From the NCBI RefSeq assembly GCF_002286965.1, contig NZ_NSKD01000002.1, forward strand, positions 434,001-498,000: a stretch of DNA of 64,000 bases. Reading direction: 5' to 3'. How positions within the stretch are numbered: the first letter of the stretch is position 1; each line of letters starts with the position of its first letter. The stretch comes from Halovibrio salipaludis. Lineage in GTDB: Bacteria > Pseudomonadota > Gammaproteobacteria > Pseudomonadales > Oleiphilaceae. Position numbers and translations under genes: made by a program. Shown one piece after another: positions 1-10,780 of this stretch. The notes under the pieces were generated by a model. It saw only the letters and a list, made by a program, of their open reading frames with translations. It was not told the DNA's origin and made no database searches.

Positions 1-16
1 ACGGAGTAGCAACTGA

Positions 17-235
17 ATGGCAAAGTCCGATGCCGTTGAAATGGAAGGCGTGATCGTCGATACCCTTCCCAACACCATGTTCCGTGTGGAGCTGGAGAAC
101 GGGCACACCGTTACCGCTCACATCTCGGGCAAGATGCGCAAGAACTACATCCGCATCCTGACCGGCGACAAGGTCAAGGTGGAGCTCACGCCCTATGACC
201 TGAGCAAGGGCCGGATCACCTACCGCTACCGTTAA
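17..235 (+). CDS. infA: Translation initiation factor IF-1
   Basis: This 72-residue protein is full length for bacterial IF-1, the OB-fold factor that occupies the ribosomal A site during initiation in the cytoplasm. The sequence is the usual IF-1 type: an acidic N-terminal stretch, a central [19 protein letters not shown] segment and a C-terminal RITYRYR tail. A GGAG Shine-Dalgarno at 3-6 precedes the ATG at suitable distance. It stands alone on the plus strand, converges on clpA, and is followed by a strong hairpin terminator. Its promoter lies outside the window. Identification is secure. Confidence 0.97.
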   Translation: MAKSDAVEMEGVIVDTLPNTMFRVELENGHTVTAHISGKMRKNYIRILTGDKVKVELTPYDLSKGRITYRYR

Positions 236-249
236 CGGCTCCTTCCATT

Positions 250-286
250 AAAAAACCCCGGGATCCGAATGGATGCCGGGGTTTTT
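250..286. terminator. Bidirectional rho-independent terminator between infA and clpA
   Basis: An inverted repeat has arms AAAAACCCCGG (251-261) and CCGGGGTTTTT (276-286) around a 14-base loop. The left arm begins with an A-run and the right arm ends in a T-run, so it can terminate infA on the plus strand and clpA on the minus strand. Confidence 0.9.
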
Positions 287-302
287 CTGTTACGGGTCAA
301 CT

Positions 303-2588
303 CTACTCGACGGGTTCGGCGGGCTCTTCCGTTTCGAACTCGAACGCCAGGTCGTCGTCCTTCACATGAATGGAGACGTCGCCACCGTTCTTCGACAGCC
401 GCCCGAACAGGATCTCCTCCGCCAGGCCCTTCTTGATCTTCTCCTGGATCAGGCGGCCCATGGGACGTGCGCCCATGTTCTCGTCGTAGCCGTGCTGGGC
501 CAGCCAGAGCTTGGCCTCGTCGTCCACGTGCAGCACCACCTGTTTCTCGTCCAGCTGGGCCTGGAGCTCCGTAAGGAACTTGTCGACCACGTGCGAGATG
601 ATTTCCGGACTGAGCGAACGGAACTGGATGATGCCATCCAGGCGGTTCCGGAACTCCGGCGTGAAGGTCTTGTTGATGATCTCCATGCCGTCGGTGCTGT
701 GATCCTGGTTGGCAAAGCCGATGGAGCGCTTGGTCAGCACCTCCGCGCCCGCGTTGGTGGTCATCACCAGGATCACATGGCGGAAGTCCGCCTTGCGCCC
801 GTTGTTGTCCGTGAGCGTCCCGTGGTCCATGACCTGCAGCAGCAGGTTGAACACTTCCGGGTGCGCCTTCTCGATCTCATCAAGCAGCAGCACACAGTGC
901 GGATGCTTGTTCACGTTCTCGGTCAGCAGCCCGCCCTGGTCGTAGCCTACGTAGCCCGGAGGCGCCCCGATCAGGCGTGACACGGTGTGGCGCTCCATGT
1001 ACTCGGACATGTCGAAGCGCACCAGCTCGATGCCCAGAAGGCTGGCCAGCTGGCGCGTGACCTCGGTCTTGCCCACACCCGTGGGGCCGGCGAACATGAA
1101 GGCGCCCTCGGGCTTCTCCGGCGCCTTGAGCCCGGCCCGGGCCAGCTTGATGGCGGTGGACAGGGACTCGATGGCCTCGTCCTGGCCGAACACGGTCATC
1201 TTCAGGTCGCGCTCGATGTTGCGCAGCACGTCCTTGTCCGAGGAGGACACATTCTTTGGGGGGATCCGCGCGATCGCCGCCACAATGTCCTCGATCGCCC
1301 CTTCATTGATCACCTTGCGACGCTTGGACACCGGCAGCAGCTGCTGGCGCGCGCCCGCCTCATCAATCACATCAATGGCCTTGTCCGGCAGGTGACGATC
1401 GGTAATGTACCGGCCCGCCAGCTCTGCGGCGCTGCGCAGCGCCTTATCGGTGTACTTGAGTTCATGATGCTTCTCGAAGTGGCTCTTGAGCCCCTTGAGG
1501 ATCCGGTAGGTGTCCTCAACGCTCGGCTCGTTCACATCAATCTTCTGGAAACGCCGCGCCAGGGCACTGTCCTTCTCGAAGATCCCGCGGAACTCGGAGA
1601 AGGTGGTTGAGCCGATGCAGCGTATCTCGCCGGAGCCCAGCATGGGCTTGAGCAGGTTCGAAGCGTCCATGACACCACCCGAAGCCGAGCCGGCACCGAT
1701 GATGGTGTGGATCTCGTCAATGAACAGGATGGCGTGCTCGCGCTTCTTGAGCTCCGCCAGCAGTGCCTTGAGCCGCTTTTCGAAGTCACCCCGGTACTTG
1801 GTACCGGCCAGCAGTGCGCCCAGATCCAGCGAGAACACCTCAGCGTTCTTGATGACATCCGGCACATCCCCGTCCACGATCTTCTTGGCCAGGCCCTCGG
1901 CAATGGCGGTCTTGCCCACGCCGGCCTCGCCCACCAGCAGCGGGTTGTTCTTGCGCCGGCGGACCAGGATCTGGATGGTGCGTTCCACCTCATGCTCGCG
2001 CCCGATCAGCGGATCGATGTGACCCTGGGTGGCACGCTCATTGAGGTTCTGGGCATAGGCTTCCAGGGGATTCGAGCTGGTACCTTCCTCCGCGCTTTCT
2101 TCCTGCTGCATCGATTCCGACTCCGAGCCGCCTTCTTTCTCATCCGGCCCTGACACCTTGGAGATGCCGTGGGAGATGAAGTTCACCACGTCGATGCGTG
2201 CGATGTTCTGCTTCTTGAGAACGAACACCGCCTGGCTCTCCTGCTCGCTGAAGATGGCCACCAGCACGTTGGCACCGGTCACCTCCTTCTTGCCGGAGGA
2301 CTGCACATGGAAAACGGCCCGCTGCAGCACACGCTGGAACCCGAGCGTCGGCTGGGTTTCGCGTTCACTGTCATTGGAGGGAATCAGCGGCGTCGTGGAA
2401 TCCACAAAGTCGTTGAGCTCCTCGCGCAGTCGCGGCAGGTCGGCCCCGCAGGCTTTAAGCACGCGTACGGCGGATTCGTTGTCGAGCAATGCCAGCAGCA
2501 GATGCTCCACCGTCATGAACTCATGACGCTTGTCCCGCGCGTTACGGAATGCCTCGTTGAGGGTCAGTTCGAGGTCTTTACTGAGCAT
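303..2588 (-). CDS. clpA: ATP-dependent Clp protease ATPase subunit ClpA
   Basis: ClpA is the cytoplasmic AAA+ unfoldase that feeds substrates to ClpP; with ClpS it degrades N-degron proteins. The 761-residue length is normal for the family. Visible domains are an N-terminal Clp_N double repeat (about 1-140), an acidic linker rich in E, S and Q (148-172), a first AAA module with Walker A GEAGVGKT (220-227) and Walker B LFIDEIH, and a second AAA module with [11 protein letters not shown] and [13 protein letters not shown]. It lies 14 bases downstream of clpS on the same strand, so the two are probably cotranscribed. The ClpP partner is encoded elsewhere in this window, at 49186-49821. Confidence 0.97.
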   Translation of the reverse strand: MLSKDLELTLNEAFRNARDKRHEFMTVEHLLLALLDNESAVRVLKACGADLPRLREELNDFVDSTTPLIPSNDSERETQPTLGFQRVLQRAVFHVQSSGKKEVTGANVLVAIFSEQESQAVFVLKKQNIARIDVVNFISHGISKVSGPDEKEGGSESESMQQEESAEEGTSSNPLEAYAQNLNERATQGHIDPLIGREHEVERTIQILVRRRKNNPLLVGEAGVGKTAIAEGLAKKIVDGDVPDVIKNAEVFSLDLGALLAGTKYRGDFEKRLKALLAELKKREHAILFIDEIHTIIGAGSASGGVMDASNLLKPMLGSGEIRCIGSTTFSEFRGIFEKDSALARRFQKIDVNEPSVEDTYRILKGLKSHFEKHHELKYTDKALRSAAELAGRYITDRHLPDKAIDVIDEAGARQQLLPVSKRRKVINEGAIEDIVAAIARIPPKNVSSSDKDVLRNIERDLKMTVFGQDEAIESLSTAIKLARAGLKAPEKPEGAFMFAGPTGVGKTEVTRQLASLLGIELVRFDMSEYMERHTVSRLIGAPPGYVGYDQGGLLTENVNKHPHCVLLLDEIEKAHPEVFNLLLQVMDHGTLTDNNGRKADFRHVILVMTTNAGAEVLTKRSIGFANQDHSTDGMEIINKTFTPEFRNRLDGIIQFRSLSPEIISHVVDKFLTELQAQLDEKQVVLHVDDEAKLWLAQHGYDENMGARPMGRLIQEKIKKGLAEEILFGRLSKNGGDVSIHVKDDDLAFEFETEEPAEPVE

Positions 2589-2602
2589 GGGCCACCCCGG
2601 TT

Positions 2603-2980
2603 TCAGTCAGCTCGTTCAATCTCACACAGCAGCGGATGATCGTGCTCGGAAGCATATTGATTCACCTGGGCCGCTTTCGTTTCCGCTATATCCCGAGTAT
2701 AGACGCCACAGACCGCTTTGCCCTGAGTGTGTACCGCCAGCATGATCTGTGTCGCCTTTTCCTCCGGCATGGCGAAGAAGGTCATCAGAACCTCCACGAC
2801 GAAATCCATCGGCGTGTAGTCATCGTTCATCAGCACCACCCGATACAGTGAGGGGTGCTTGACCTCGGGTTTCTCCGTTTCAACGGCAGTGCCGTCGTCC
2901 TGGCCCGGGTCCTCTTCTCCACCATCCTGATTCCATACTAGTAGAGCCTGATCCATCTTTACGAACCTGTCTTCAGTCAT
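2603..2980 (-). CDS. clpS: ATP-dependent Clp protease adaptor ClpS
   Basis: ClpS binds the N-domain of ClpA and delivers proteins with destabilising N-terminal residues. The core has the family signature [18 protein letters not shown] followed by [21 protein letters not shown]. At 125 residues it is slightly longer than the usual 105 or so, because of an acidic, low-complexity N-terminal arm (about 1-40) before the folded domain. An internal ATG at codon 9 (2954-2956) has an AGG about ten bases upstream and is an alternative start; the first ATG is kept because no clear signal decides between them. It forms a two-gene operon with clpA and is divergent from cspD. Confidence 0.95.
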   Translation of the reverse strand: MTEDRFVKMDQALLVWNQDGGEEDPGQDDGTAVETEKPEVKHPSLYRVVLMNDDYTPMDFVVEVLMTFFAMPEEKATQIMLAVHTQGKAVCGVYTRDIAETKAAQVNQYASEHDHPLLCEIERAD

Positions 2981-3265
2981 AATGTGTCGCCATGTACGGA
3001 TTCCAGGCCATGCTCACCATCGCCTGGGTGGATTTTATCACGTTCATCCCGCGCGACACCCGTCCCGGTCACCCGCGACCAGTCCTCAAATCGGTTATAC
3101 GCCACTTGACTCTGGTGGATTTTTAGTCAACAGTTTCCGTAATGATTTTACAAAGCGTTACATTCATTCACCCGCTGTGACCAGGAGCTGTTTCCGGGGG
3201 AACCGGCTCCGGACGCCAACCAGGCAGTCGGCAGGCAGGGATTCTCTGAGAGCAAGGAGGAAGTG

Positions 3266-3583
3266 ATGCATCAGGGCAAGGTCAAGTGGTTCAACAACGC
3301 CAAGGGGTACGGCTTCATTATCGAGGAGGGAGAAAGCGAGGATCTGTTCGTCCATTTCTCGTCCATCCAGATGGAAGGCTACAAGACGCTCAAGGCGGGC
3401 CAGCGTGTTGAATTCGAGAAGCAGCCCAGTGCCAAGGGCATCCACGCGGTCAACATCATCCCCCATGAGGCGCCATCGCGGCACCGGGAAAGCGGTGAGT
3501 CCGCGCCCCGGGAAGATAGCAGCACTGGTACCGGCAGCAAGTCGCGTGCCCGACAGCCGGAGTCCCAGCAACAGACAGCCTGA
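3266..3583 (+). CDS. cspD: Cold-shock-domain protein, CspD-like
   Basis: This is a single cold-shock domain of about 70 residues that binds single-stranded nucleic acid. RNP1 (KGYGFI) and RNP2 (DLFVHF) are both intact, and the opening [17 protein letters not shown] is typical. A hydrophilic Ser/Arg/Gln-rich tail of about 35 residues extends it beyond the usual 70-90. A GTG and an ATG lie in tandem at 3263 and 3266. The ATG is chosen because the strong AAGGAGG at 3254-3260 lies five bases before it, while only two bases separate it from the GTG. Position next to clpS/clpA supports the CspD assignment over other Csp paralogues. Confidence 0.9.
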   Translation: MHQGKVKWFNNAKGYGFIIEEGESEDLFVHFSSIQMEGYKTLKAGQRVEFEKQPSAKGIHAVNIIPHEAPSRHRESGESAPREDSSTGTGSKSRARQPESQQQTA

Positions 3584-3599
3584 AAACCCCACCCCGGTG

Positions 3600-3622
3600 C
3601 CGGGGCATCCATGGTGCCCCGG
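3600..3622 (+). terminator. Hairpin after cspD, possible terminator
   Basis: A perfect 8-bp stem, CCGGGGCA (3600-3607) with TGCCCCGG (3615-3622), encloses a 7-base loop just past the cspD stop. No T-run follows, so it may be only an mRNA-stabilising hairpin or a weak terminator. Confidence 0.4.
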
Positions 3623-3707
3623 AGGGCGCAGCACTGCGTCCGCTCTTCCCTTCCGCCGCCGAGCGTTCTAGAGTCTGCACCCATCATGTCAGACCGGAGT
3701 TTGTCCG

Positions 3708-4157
3708 ATGCAGTGGAAGCCCAATGCCACCGTGGCCGTTGTTGTCCCCGATGGGGATCGGTTCCTGATGGTTGAGGAGCACAGCGAGGGCGCGGTGGTC
3801 CTCAACCAGCCTGCGGGCCACATCGAGGAAGGCGAGTCCATACTGGAAGCTGCACGGCGCGAGACCCTGGAGGAAACCGGCTATCCGGTGACCCTCACAG
3901 CCTTTCTCGGCATCTATGTGTTCCGTTCTCCCCATAACGGACGCACCTATCACCGCTATGCCTTTATCGGGGAAGCGGGCCCGCGGGAAACCGACACGCT
4001 TGATGAGGGCATCATCGCGGCACACTGGCTTACCCCTGATGAGCTGGATACCCGCAGTGATCAGCTGCGCAGCCCCCTGGTCGCCAACTGCATCAGCGAC
4101 TACCGCAGCGGCCGGCGTTTCCCGCTGGATCTGATCCGGGAGACCGCCCCGCAGTGA
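3708..4157 (+). CDS. nudJ: Nudix hydrolase NudJ
   Basis: NudJ is a cytoplasmic Nudix phosphohydrolase; the E. coli protein acts on thiamin pyrimidine pyrophosphate and on nucleoside di- and triphosphates. The complete Nudix box (G-x5-E-x7-REUxEExGU) is at residues 37-59, including R51-E52 and E55-E56. The C-terminal segment [24 protein letters not shown] closely matches NudJ rather than RppH. It is 149 residues, which is normal. A CGGAG at 3695-3699 precedes the ATG. The order nudJ-mnmA-hflD-purB is the same as in E. coli, which supports the name. Confidence 0.9.
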   Translation: MQWKPNATVAVVVPDGDRFLMVEEHSEGAVVLNQPAGHIEEGESILEAARRETLEETGYPVTLTAFLGIYVFRSPHNGRTYHRYAFIGEAGPRETDTLDEGIIAAHWLTPDELDTRSDQLRSPLVANCISDYRSGRRFPLDLIRETAPQ

Positions 4158-4176
4158 CGCACCCGCGCCAATCCCC

Positions 4177-4182
4177 TACAAT
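4177..4182 (+). promoter_or_regulatory. Candidate -10 element for mnmA
   Basis: TACAAT lies ten bases before the mnmA ATG at 4192, in the 34-base gap after nudJ. No convincing -35 is present, and transcription from here would leave almost no leader, so this is weak. Confidence 0.25.
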
Positions 4183-4191
4183 AGGCGCCCT

Positions 4192-5358
4192 ATGACCGAA
4201 GTCCAGAATCCCGGCAACGCAAACGCCCCCCACGTCATCGTCGGTATGTCCGGCGGTGTTGACTCCTCCGTGGCCGCCCTGCTGCTCAAACAGCAGGGCT
4301 ACCGCGTGGAGGGTCTGTTCATGAAGAACTGGGACGAGGCGGATGGCACCGAGCACTGCACCATCATGGAGGATCTGGCGGATGCCCAGGCTGTGGCCGG
4401 GCGAATCGGGATTCCGCTGTACACCGCCAGCTTCTCCGGCGAATACTGGGACCGTGTTTTCGAGCACTTCCTGGCCGAATACAGCGCCGGCCGCACCCCC
4501 AACCCGGACATCCTGTGCAACAAGGAGATCAAGTTCCGGGCCTTTCTCGATCATGCGGTCACGCTCGGCGCTGATTACATCGCGACCGGCCATTACGCCC
4601 GCCGGCGCGTGATTGGCGACGGCAGCCAGGCCCAGCTTCTGCGGGGGCTGGACGGCAACAAGGACCAGAGCTATTTCCTGCACGCCGTAGCCGGTGAACG
4701 GCTGGCCCGCACCCTCTTTCCGCTCGGGGACATGGACAAGGCCGAGGTCCGCCGGATCGCGGAGGACGCCGGCCTGGTCACCCACGATAAGAAGGACAGC
4801 ACGGGGATCTGCTTTATCGGCGAACGCCGCTTCAGCGATTTTCTCAAGACCTATCTGCCGGCCCAGCCCGGGAACATCGAAACCCCGGACGGTGATGTGA
4901 TCGGGCGCCACCAGGGCCTGATGTACCACACCATCGGTCAGCGCCAGGGTCTTGGAATCGGAGGGCTTTCCGGTTACAGCACCGAGCCCTGGTACGTGGC
5001 GGACAAGGACCTCGACCGCAACGTCCTGGTCGCCGTCCAGGGCGGCCAGCATCCCCTGCTGTACCGGCAGGGTCTGTACACCTGGCACATCGACTGGGTG
5101 ACCGGGGCGCCGGAACTGCCGCTGCGCTGCGTTGCCAAGAACCGTTATCGCCAGCCGGACCAGAGCTGCACCCTGGAGGCCGCCGGTGACGGCTATCGTG
5201 TCCTTTTCGATGAGCCCCAGCGCGCGGTTACCCCCGGCCAGTCGGTGGTTTTCTATCAGGGCGAGGTCTGCCTGGGTGGCGGCGTCATCGAACGCACCTT
5301 CATGGACGAGGCGGGCTCGCCCGGCGAATCCATTCCCATGCAGGGGCAGTCCGCGTGA
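4192..5358 (+). CDS. mnmA: tRNA-specific 2-thiouridylase MnmA
   Basis: MnmA adds sulfur to U34 of Lys, Glu and Gln tRNAs, using ATP activation and persulfide sulfur from the Tus relay. The PP-loop ATPase motif SGGVDSS is at 20-26. The two catalytic cysteines are in [12 protein letters not shown] (C109) and [12 protein letters not shown] (C207). At 388 residues it is a little longer than the E. coli enzyme because of a short N-terminal arm. The stop overlaps the hflD start by four bases (GTGA), so the two are translationally coupled. A tusA gene, which would supply its sulfur relay, is at 22942-23178. Confidence 0.97.
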   Translation: MTEVQNPGNANAPHVIVGMSGGVDSSVAALLLKQQGYRVEGLFMKNWDEADGTEHCTIMEDLADAQAVAGRIGIPLYTASFSGEYWDRVFEHFLAEYSAGRTPNPDILCNKEIKFRAFLDHAVTLGADYIATGHYARRRVIGDGSQAQLLRGLDGNKDQSYFLHAVAGERLARTLFPLGDMDKAEVRRIAEDAGLVTHDKKDSTGICFIGERRFSDFLKTYLPAQPGNIETPDGDVIGRHQGLMYHTIGQRQGLGIGGLSGYSTEPWYVADKDLDRNVLVAVQGGQHPLLYRQGLYTWHIDWVTGAPELPLRCVAKNRYRQPDQSCTLEAAGDGYRVLFDEPQRAVTPGQSVVFYQGEVCLGGGVIERTFMDEAGSPGESIPMQGQSA

Positions 5359-5981
5359 GCGCCAGTCTGCGCGACCAGACCCTGGCGCTGGCCGGCATCT
5401 TCCAGGCCGCCAGCCTGGTGCACCATACAGCCACCAAGGGCCAGTGTCCGCAGGACCCGCTGGAAACCACCATCCGTTCCCTGTTCCAAACGGATCCCAG
5501 CAACACCCTGGATGTCTACGGCGACCTTTACGGACTGCGTGAGGGCCTGAAAACACTGAGCCGGGCCATGGGCCAGCAGCCGGCCAGCCAGGACACCCAG
5601 ATCCTGCGCTACGGTCTGAGCCTGGTCCAGCTGGAGGCACGCCTGCGCAAACAGCCGGACATGATGGACACCATCGGTGAGCGCATCGAACAGGCACGGC
5701 GCACCGTTGAGCATTTCGGCCCGACCCACCCGAACGTGCAGCGCAACCTGGCCAGCATCTACCAGGACACGCTCAGCACCTTCCGGATCAAAATCAACGT
5801 CAACGGTCACCGCCAGTACCTTGAAATTGAAGAAAACGCAGCCCGGATCCGTGCCTGCCTTCTGGCCGGTATCCGCTCGGCCGTCCTCTGGCGCCAGCTC
5901 GGTGGCCGGCGCTGGCAGCTGCTCTTCCGCCGCAAGCGCCACGTCGCCATCGCCGACGGCATTCTCCACGACCTCGACTGA
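5355..5981 (+). CDS. hflD: High frequency lysogenization protein HflD
   Basis: HflD is a mostly helical, membrane-associated protein named for its effect on phage lambda CII stability in E. coli; its own cellular role is unclear. The 208-residue length and the opening [19 protein letters not shown] match the family. Translation starts at GTG 5355, inside the last codons of mnmA. That start is supported by the four-base overlap and by the N-terminal sequence. No catalytic motif is visible, as expected for this family. It sits between mnmA and purB, as in E. coli. Confidence 0.93.
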   Translation: MSASLRDQTLALAGIFQAASLVHHTATKGQCPQDPLETTIRSLFQTDPSNTLDVYGDLYGLREGLKTLSRAMGQQPASQDTQILRYGLSLVQLEARLRKQPDMMDTIGERIEQARRTVEHFGPTHPNVQRNLASIYQDTLSTFRIKINVNGHRQYLEIEENAARIRACLLAGIRSAVLWRQLGGRRWQLLFRRKRHVAIADGILHDLD

Positions 5982-6009
5982 GCGCCTGCCTGCAGCCCGT
6001 CCGCTCGTG

Positions 6010-6015
6010 TATAAT
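6010..6015 (+). promoter_or_regulatory. Candidate -10 element for purB
   Basis: A perfect TATAAT lies 35 bases upstream of the purB ATG, in the gap after hflD. The -35 region (about 5986-5992) is poor, so purB may have a weak or activator-dependent promoter of its own besides read-through from mnmA-hflD. Confidence 0.45.
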
Positions 6016-6017
6016 AG

Positions 6018-7448
<1,431 letters not shown>

Positions 7449-7476
7449 CCCCTGAGACCGAAGGCCCGAACCCCCC

Positions 7477-8664
7477 ATGTCCGTACTCGGCGAAACCAGC
7501 ATCGAGCGCTTCCTCAGCGACTACTGGCAGAAGAAGCCACTGATCATCCGCAACGCCTTTCCGGGTATTGAATCACCGGTTTCGGTGGACGAACTCGCCG
7601 GGCTGGCCTGTGAGGAGGCCGTGGAATCCCGTCTTGTGTTCGAAACGGAGAACGACCAGCCCTGGCAGCTCCACAACGGTCCCTTCGAGGAGAGCTACCT
7701 GCGGTCGCTTCCGGACCGGGACTGGACCCTGCTGGTACAGGGCCTGGATCACTGGGTACCGGAGGCGGCGGAGCTGCTGGAGCACTTCCGGTTCGTGCCC
7801 AACTGGCGCCTGGACGACATCATGGCCAGCTTCGCGCCTGTCGGCGGCAGCGTCGGTCCCCACTTCGACCGCTACGATGTGTTCCTGCTCCAGACCATCG
7901 GCCAGCGGCGCTGGAAGATCGGGGGCGTTCACGACAACACCTCACCCCGGGTTGAGGGTACGCCACTGCACATTCTCGCGGACTTTGAGACACAGGAAGA
8001 AGCCGTCCTCAATCCCGGTGACATGCTGTATCTGCCACCCGGCGTGGCCCACTGGGGTATTGCCGAGGACGACTGCATGACCCTGTCCATTGGATTCCGC
8101 ACGCCCAGCCACGCGGATGTGGTGACTGGTGTCGCGGACTCAGTAGCCGACAGCCCCGCCCTGGATCGTCAGCTGGAGGATCCGGCGCCCGCACTCCAGG
8201 ATAATCCGGGGCGCATCAGTGACAGTCAGATCAAGGAACTGCAGTCGATTCTTGAGAAAGCACTTCAGAATCCGGACGCCATCGCCAGCTGGTTCGGCCA
8301 GGCCATGACCGAACCGGGTCACGAAGGCATTGTGGAACCACCGGAAGACCCGATGGATGCCACGACACTCCAGGAACTGGTCGCCGAAGGCAATCCCCTG
8401 GTCTGGAACGAGGGCAGCCGCTTCAGCTTTTACGACCTCCCTGACGACGGCGGCCGCCTGCTGTTCGTGGACGGCCAGCGCTTCCGCCTGACCGGCAACG
8501 CCACCGGCATTGCCGCCGTCCTCTGCGCCGGCCGGCATCCGGACATGGGCGCCCTCACCGACTATATGCGGGAACCAGCGCTCGCGGACCTGGTGGTCTC
8601 CCTGGTCAACCAGGGCAGCCTCTACCCCGAGGATGATGAGGGGGAGGAGGACGACGGAGCATGA
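7477..8664 (+). CDS. roxA: Ribosomal protein uL16 arginine hydroxylase RoxA (YcfD)
   Basis: RoxA is a JmjC/cupin 2-oxoglutarate and Fe(II) dioxygenase that hydroxylates an arginine of ribosomal protein L16. The iron triad is visible: H129-x-D131 in GPHFDRYDVFLLQT and H192 in PPGVAHWG. The motif RRWKIGG follows. The winged-helix-like C-terminal dimerisation region completes 395 residues, normal for the family. E. coli ycfD is also close to purB. The stop overlaps the start of the next gene by four bases, so the two are likely coupled. Confidence 0.92.
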   Translation: MSVLGETSIERFLSDYWQKKPLIIRNAFPGIESPVSVDELAGLACEEAVESRLVFETENDQPWQLHNGPFEESYLRSLPDRDWTLLVQGLDHWVPEAAELLEHFRFVPNWRLDDIMASFAPVGGSVGPHFDRYDVFLLQTIGQRRWKIGGVHDNTSPRVEGTPLHILADFETQEEAVLNPGDMLYLPPGVAHWGIAEDDCMTLSIGFRTPSHADVVTGVADSVADSPALDRQLEDPAPALQDNPGRISDSQIKELQSILEKALQNPDAIASWFGQAMTEPGHEGIVEPPEDPMDATTLQELVAEGNPLVWNEGSRFSFYDLPDDGGRLLFVDGQRFRLTGNATGIAAVLCAGRHPDMGALTDYMREPALADLVVSLVNQGSLYPEDDEGEEDDGA

Positions 8665-9620
8665 GAATCGAGGCGCACCCCGCCGGCCAGCTGCCGGAAG
8701 CCGCCATAGCCCTGCGCCGTCAGGTGTTCACGGCTGAACAGCAGGTGCCCGAGGAACTGGAGTGGGATGATACCGACGCCAGCGCGGTGCATTATCTCGT
8801 CCATGACGACGCCGGGGAGCCCATTGCGACGGCGCGTCTCTACGAGGCACAGACCGGATGGGGCGCCATAGGCCGTATGGCGGTCGCCGCCAGCGCACGC
8901 GGCCAGGACGTGGGAACACGCCTTCTGACCCGGATGCTCCAGGATGAGCTTGCGACCTGGAACCGCTTCACACTCGGCGCCCAGGAGACCGCCGTCGATT
9001 TCTACCGGCGGCTGGGGTTCTATGTGGTCTCGGACAGGTACATGGATGCTGGCATCCCCCACAGGCGCATGAACTGCACCGCGCCCTCGCTGGTCACCCA
9101 GCAGGAGGCGGAAACCCGTTGCCCCTTCCTGCTGGCCTCGGACACCACCAGCTGGCAACTCGGCGCCAACGGCGATCAGCTGGAAGCGCTCCTCGCCATG
9201 GCGGAACAGGCAACCCGGCGGCTCTGGATTCATGACAGCACCCTCAGCCATGCCCTCTATGACGACAGCGGGCTGGAACAGGCGGTGTCACAGCTGGCCC
9301 GGCGCAGCCGCCACAGCGACATCCGCTTTCTCATCCATGATGACAGCCCCTTGGTGAAACGCCGCCACAGCCTGGTGGAACTGATGCGCCGCCTGCCCAG
9401 CCGCATGGCCCTCAGGCTGGTGAACACCAGTTACCCCTGCCCCAAGCGCCCCCTCATCCTGGTGGATGACAGTGGCGTCATCAGCCGGCATGACTTCGAT
9501 ACAGCGGAAGGCTTCGCCAATGCCTCGGCACCCCGCCGGGTGCGGCCCTTCGCCGAGGAATTCGAACGCGCCTGGGAATACGGACGCAGCTCCGTGGAAC
9601 TGCGCGACCTGCCCCTCTGA
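8661..9620 (+). CDS. GNAT acetyltransferase fused to a C-terminal PLD-like (DUF7931-type) domain
   Basis: Residues 1-140 form a GNAT acetyltransferase domain; the acetyl-CoA loop is RGQDVGT (80-86), followed by AVDFYRRLGFYVVSDRY. Residues 145-319 form a second domain not found in ordinary GNATs. It contains patterns such as LEQAVSQLARRSRHSDIRFLI and RPLILVDDSGVISR, which resemble the phospholipase-D-like fold without its HKD catalytic motif. I recall this fusion under a DUF7931-type label but cannot verify that. The substrate is unknown. The ATG overlaps the roxA stop by four bases, so it is probably expressed with roxA. It ends three bases from the convergent LysR gene. Confidence 0.75.
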   Translation: MRIEAHPAGQLPEAAIALRRQVFTAEQQVPEELEWDDTDASAVHYLVHDDAGEPIATARLYEAQTGWGAIGRMAVAASARGQDVGTRLLTRMLQDELATWNRFTLGAQETAVDFYRRLGFYVVSDRYMDAGIPHRRMNCTAPSLVTQQEAETRCPFLLASDTTSWQLGANGDQLEALLAMAEQATRRLWIHDSTLSHALYDDSGLEQAVSQLARRSRHSDIRFLIHDDSPLVKRRHSLVELMRRLPSRMALRLVNTSYPCPKRPLILVDDSGVISRHDFDTAEGFANASAPRRVRPFAEEFERAWEYGRSSVELRDLPL

Positions 9621-9623
9621 GGC

Positions 9624-10634
9624 TCAGCGTTCCGAGGGATGGGCCGGTTCCGGACCGGCCGGGATGAAATCCGCCGCAAAGGGCTCAAAGGCCTGATTCA
9701 GCTCCTCCGCCCCCTCCACGATCCGCTGGCGCAGCCACTGATGATCCGGATTGTGCTGCAGCAGGGGACTCCAGGCCATCTTGAGGTCAATCGGCGGAAT
9801 CGGGAACGGCGGCGCCTTGACCACCAACCCCGGATTGTCCTTCTGCAGCCAGGCCGCACGGCATGGCAGGGTCGCCATCACATCGTGCTGCTCCGCCAGC
9901 AGGGTCGCCACCTGGTAATGGCGGGTGAACACCGAGATCCGGCGCTTGCGGCCCAGCCTGCCCAGCGCCTCATCCACCCACCCCAGGCGCTGCACATCGC
10001 GCGGGTTCACGCCCACGCCGACACCGAAACCGGTCTTGCTGACCCAGATGTGATTCGCCTGAAGGTAGGTGTCCAGGGTGAACGGCTCGCGCAGCACCGG
10101 GTTCTCGTTGCTCATCAGGCAGGCGAACCAGTCGGTCCAGAGGGTGCGCTGGTGGAACGACTGCGGGATGGTGTCAAAGCGGTTGATGGCCATATCCACC
10201 CGCCCCTGCTCCACGTCAAGAAAGCTCACGTCCGAGGGCGTCAGCACGTCCAGAGTCACGTGCGGCGCCAGCTTTCGGATCAGGCGCAGGACCCGGGGCA
10301 TGAGCGTGGATTCCGCGTAGTCGCTGGCCATGATGCGGAACACCCGCTCACTGGCACCGGCATCGAAGGAGCCGGTCTTCTGCACCGTCTGCTCCACCTG
10401 GGCCAGGATCTCGCGCACCCGGGGCTGGAGTCCCAGCGCCCGCTCCGTGGGGCTCATGCCCTCGCTCGTGCGAACCAGCAGTGGGTCATCGAACAGTTCC
10501 CGCAGCCGGCGCAGCCCGTTGCTCATGGCCGGCTGTGTCAGACCGAGATAACTGGCCGCGCGCGTGACGCTTTTCTCGCGCAGCAGCACATCCAGGTACA
10601 CCAGCAGGTTGAGATCGATCCGGGACAGGTCCAT
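9624..10634 (-). CDS. LysR-family transcriptional regulator
   Basis: This is a 336-residue LysR-type regulator. The N-terminal winged helix-turn-helix covers about residues 5-65 (LNLLVYLDVLLREKSVTRAA, then LGLTQPAMSNGLRRLRELFD). A periplasmic-binding-protein-like effector domain follows from about 90. The N-terminus is of the NodD/SyrM-like subgroup (DLNLL). The effector is not predictable. It is divergent from the gene at 10781, across a 146-base gap that contains short inverted repeats, so that gene or lysR itself may be its target. Confidence 0.9.
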   Translation of the reverse strand: MDLSRIDLNLLVYLDVLLREKSVTRAASYLGLTQPAMSNGLRRLRELFDDPLLVRTSEGMSPTERALGLQPRVREILAQVEQTVQKTGSFDAGASERVFRIMASDYAESTLMPRVLRLIRKLAPHVTLDVLTPSDVSFLDVEQGRVDMAINRFDTIPQSFHQRTLWTDWFACLMSNENPVLREPFTLDTYLQANHIWVSKTGFGVGVGVNPRDVQRLGWVDEALGRLGRKRRISVFTRHYQVATLLAEQHDVMATLPCRAAWLQKDNPGLVVKAPPFPIPPIDLKMAWSPLLQHNPDHQWLRQRIVEGAEELNQAFEPFAADFIPAGPEPAHPSER

Positions 10635-10683
10635 GGCATCTCCAGGGGCACAGGAGCGGCCATTATGCCGTTACAGCGGCGTG

Positions 10684-10697
10684 CCAGACCAGTCTGG
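10684..10697. promoter_or_regulatory. Possible LysR operator palindrome
   Basis: CCAGA-CCAG-TCTGG is a perfect 5-bp inverted repeat, 50 bases upstream of the lysR start and within the divergent gap. A second short repeat, GCCG-N6-CGGC, is at 10667-10680. Neither is a strict T-N11-A LysR box, so the assignment rests on position only. Confidence 0.3.
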
Positions 10698-10780
10698 GCC
10701 GCTTTGCTCGTCCATTCATGCAGTTATCAGGCATCTCGTCTATACTGGAACCATTCCGGATACCACAGCGTGTACTGACT

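Noticed and set aside
3106-3134. TTGACT considered as a -35 for cspD
   Set aside because: No acceptable -10 hexamer is found at 16 to 18 bases.
2982-3266. A 94-codon plus-strand open frame between clpS and cspD
   Set aside because: It lacks a Shine-Dalgarno, runs into the cspD start and has Arg/Pro/His-rich content typical of non-coding GC-rich DNA. The region is better seen as a divergent promoter gap, though I could not assign its promoters.
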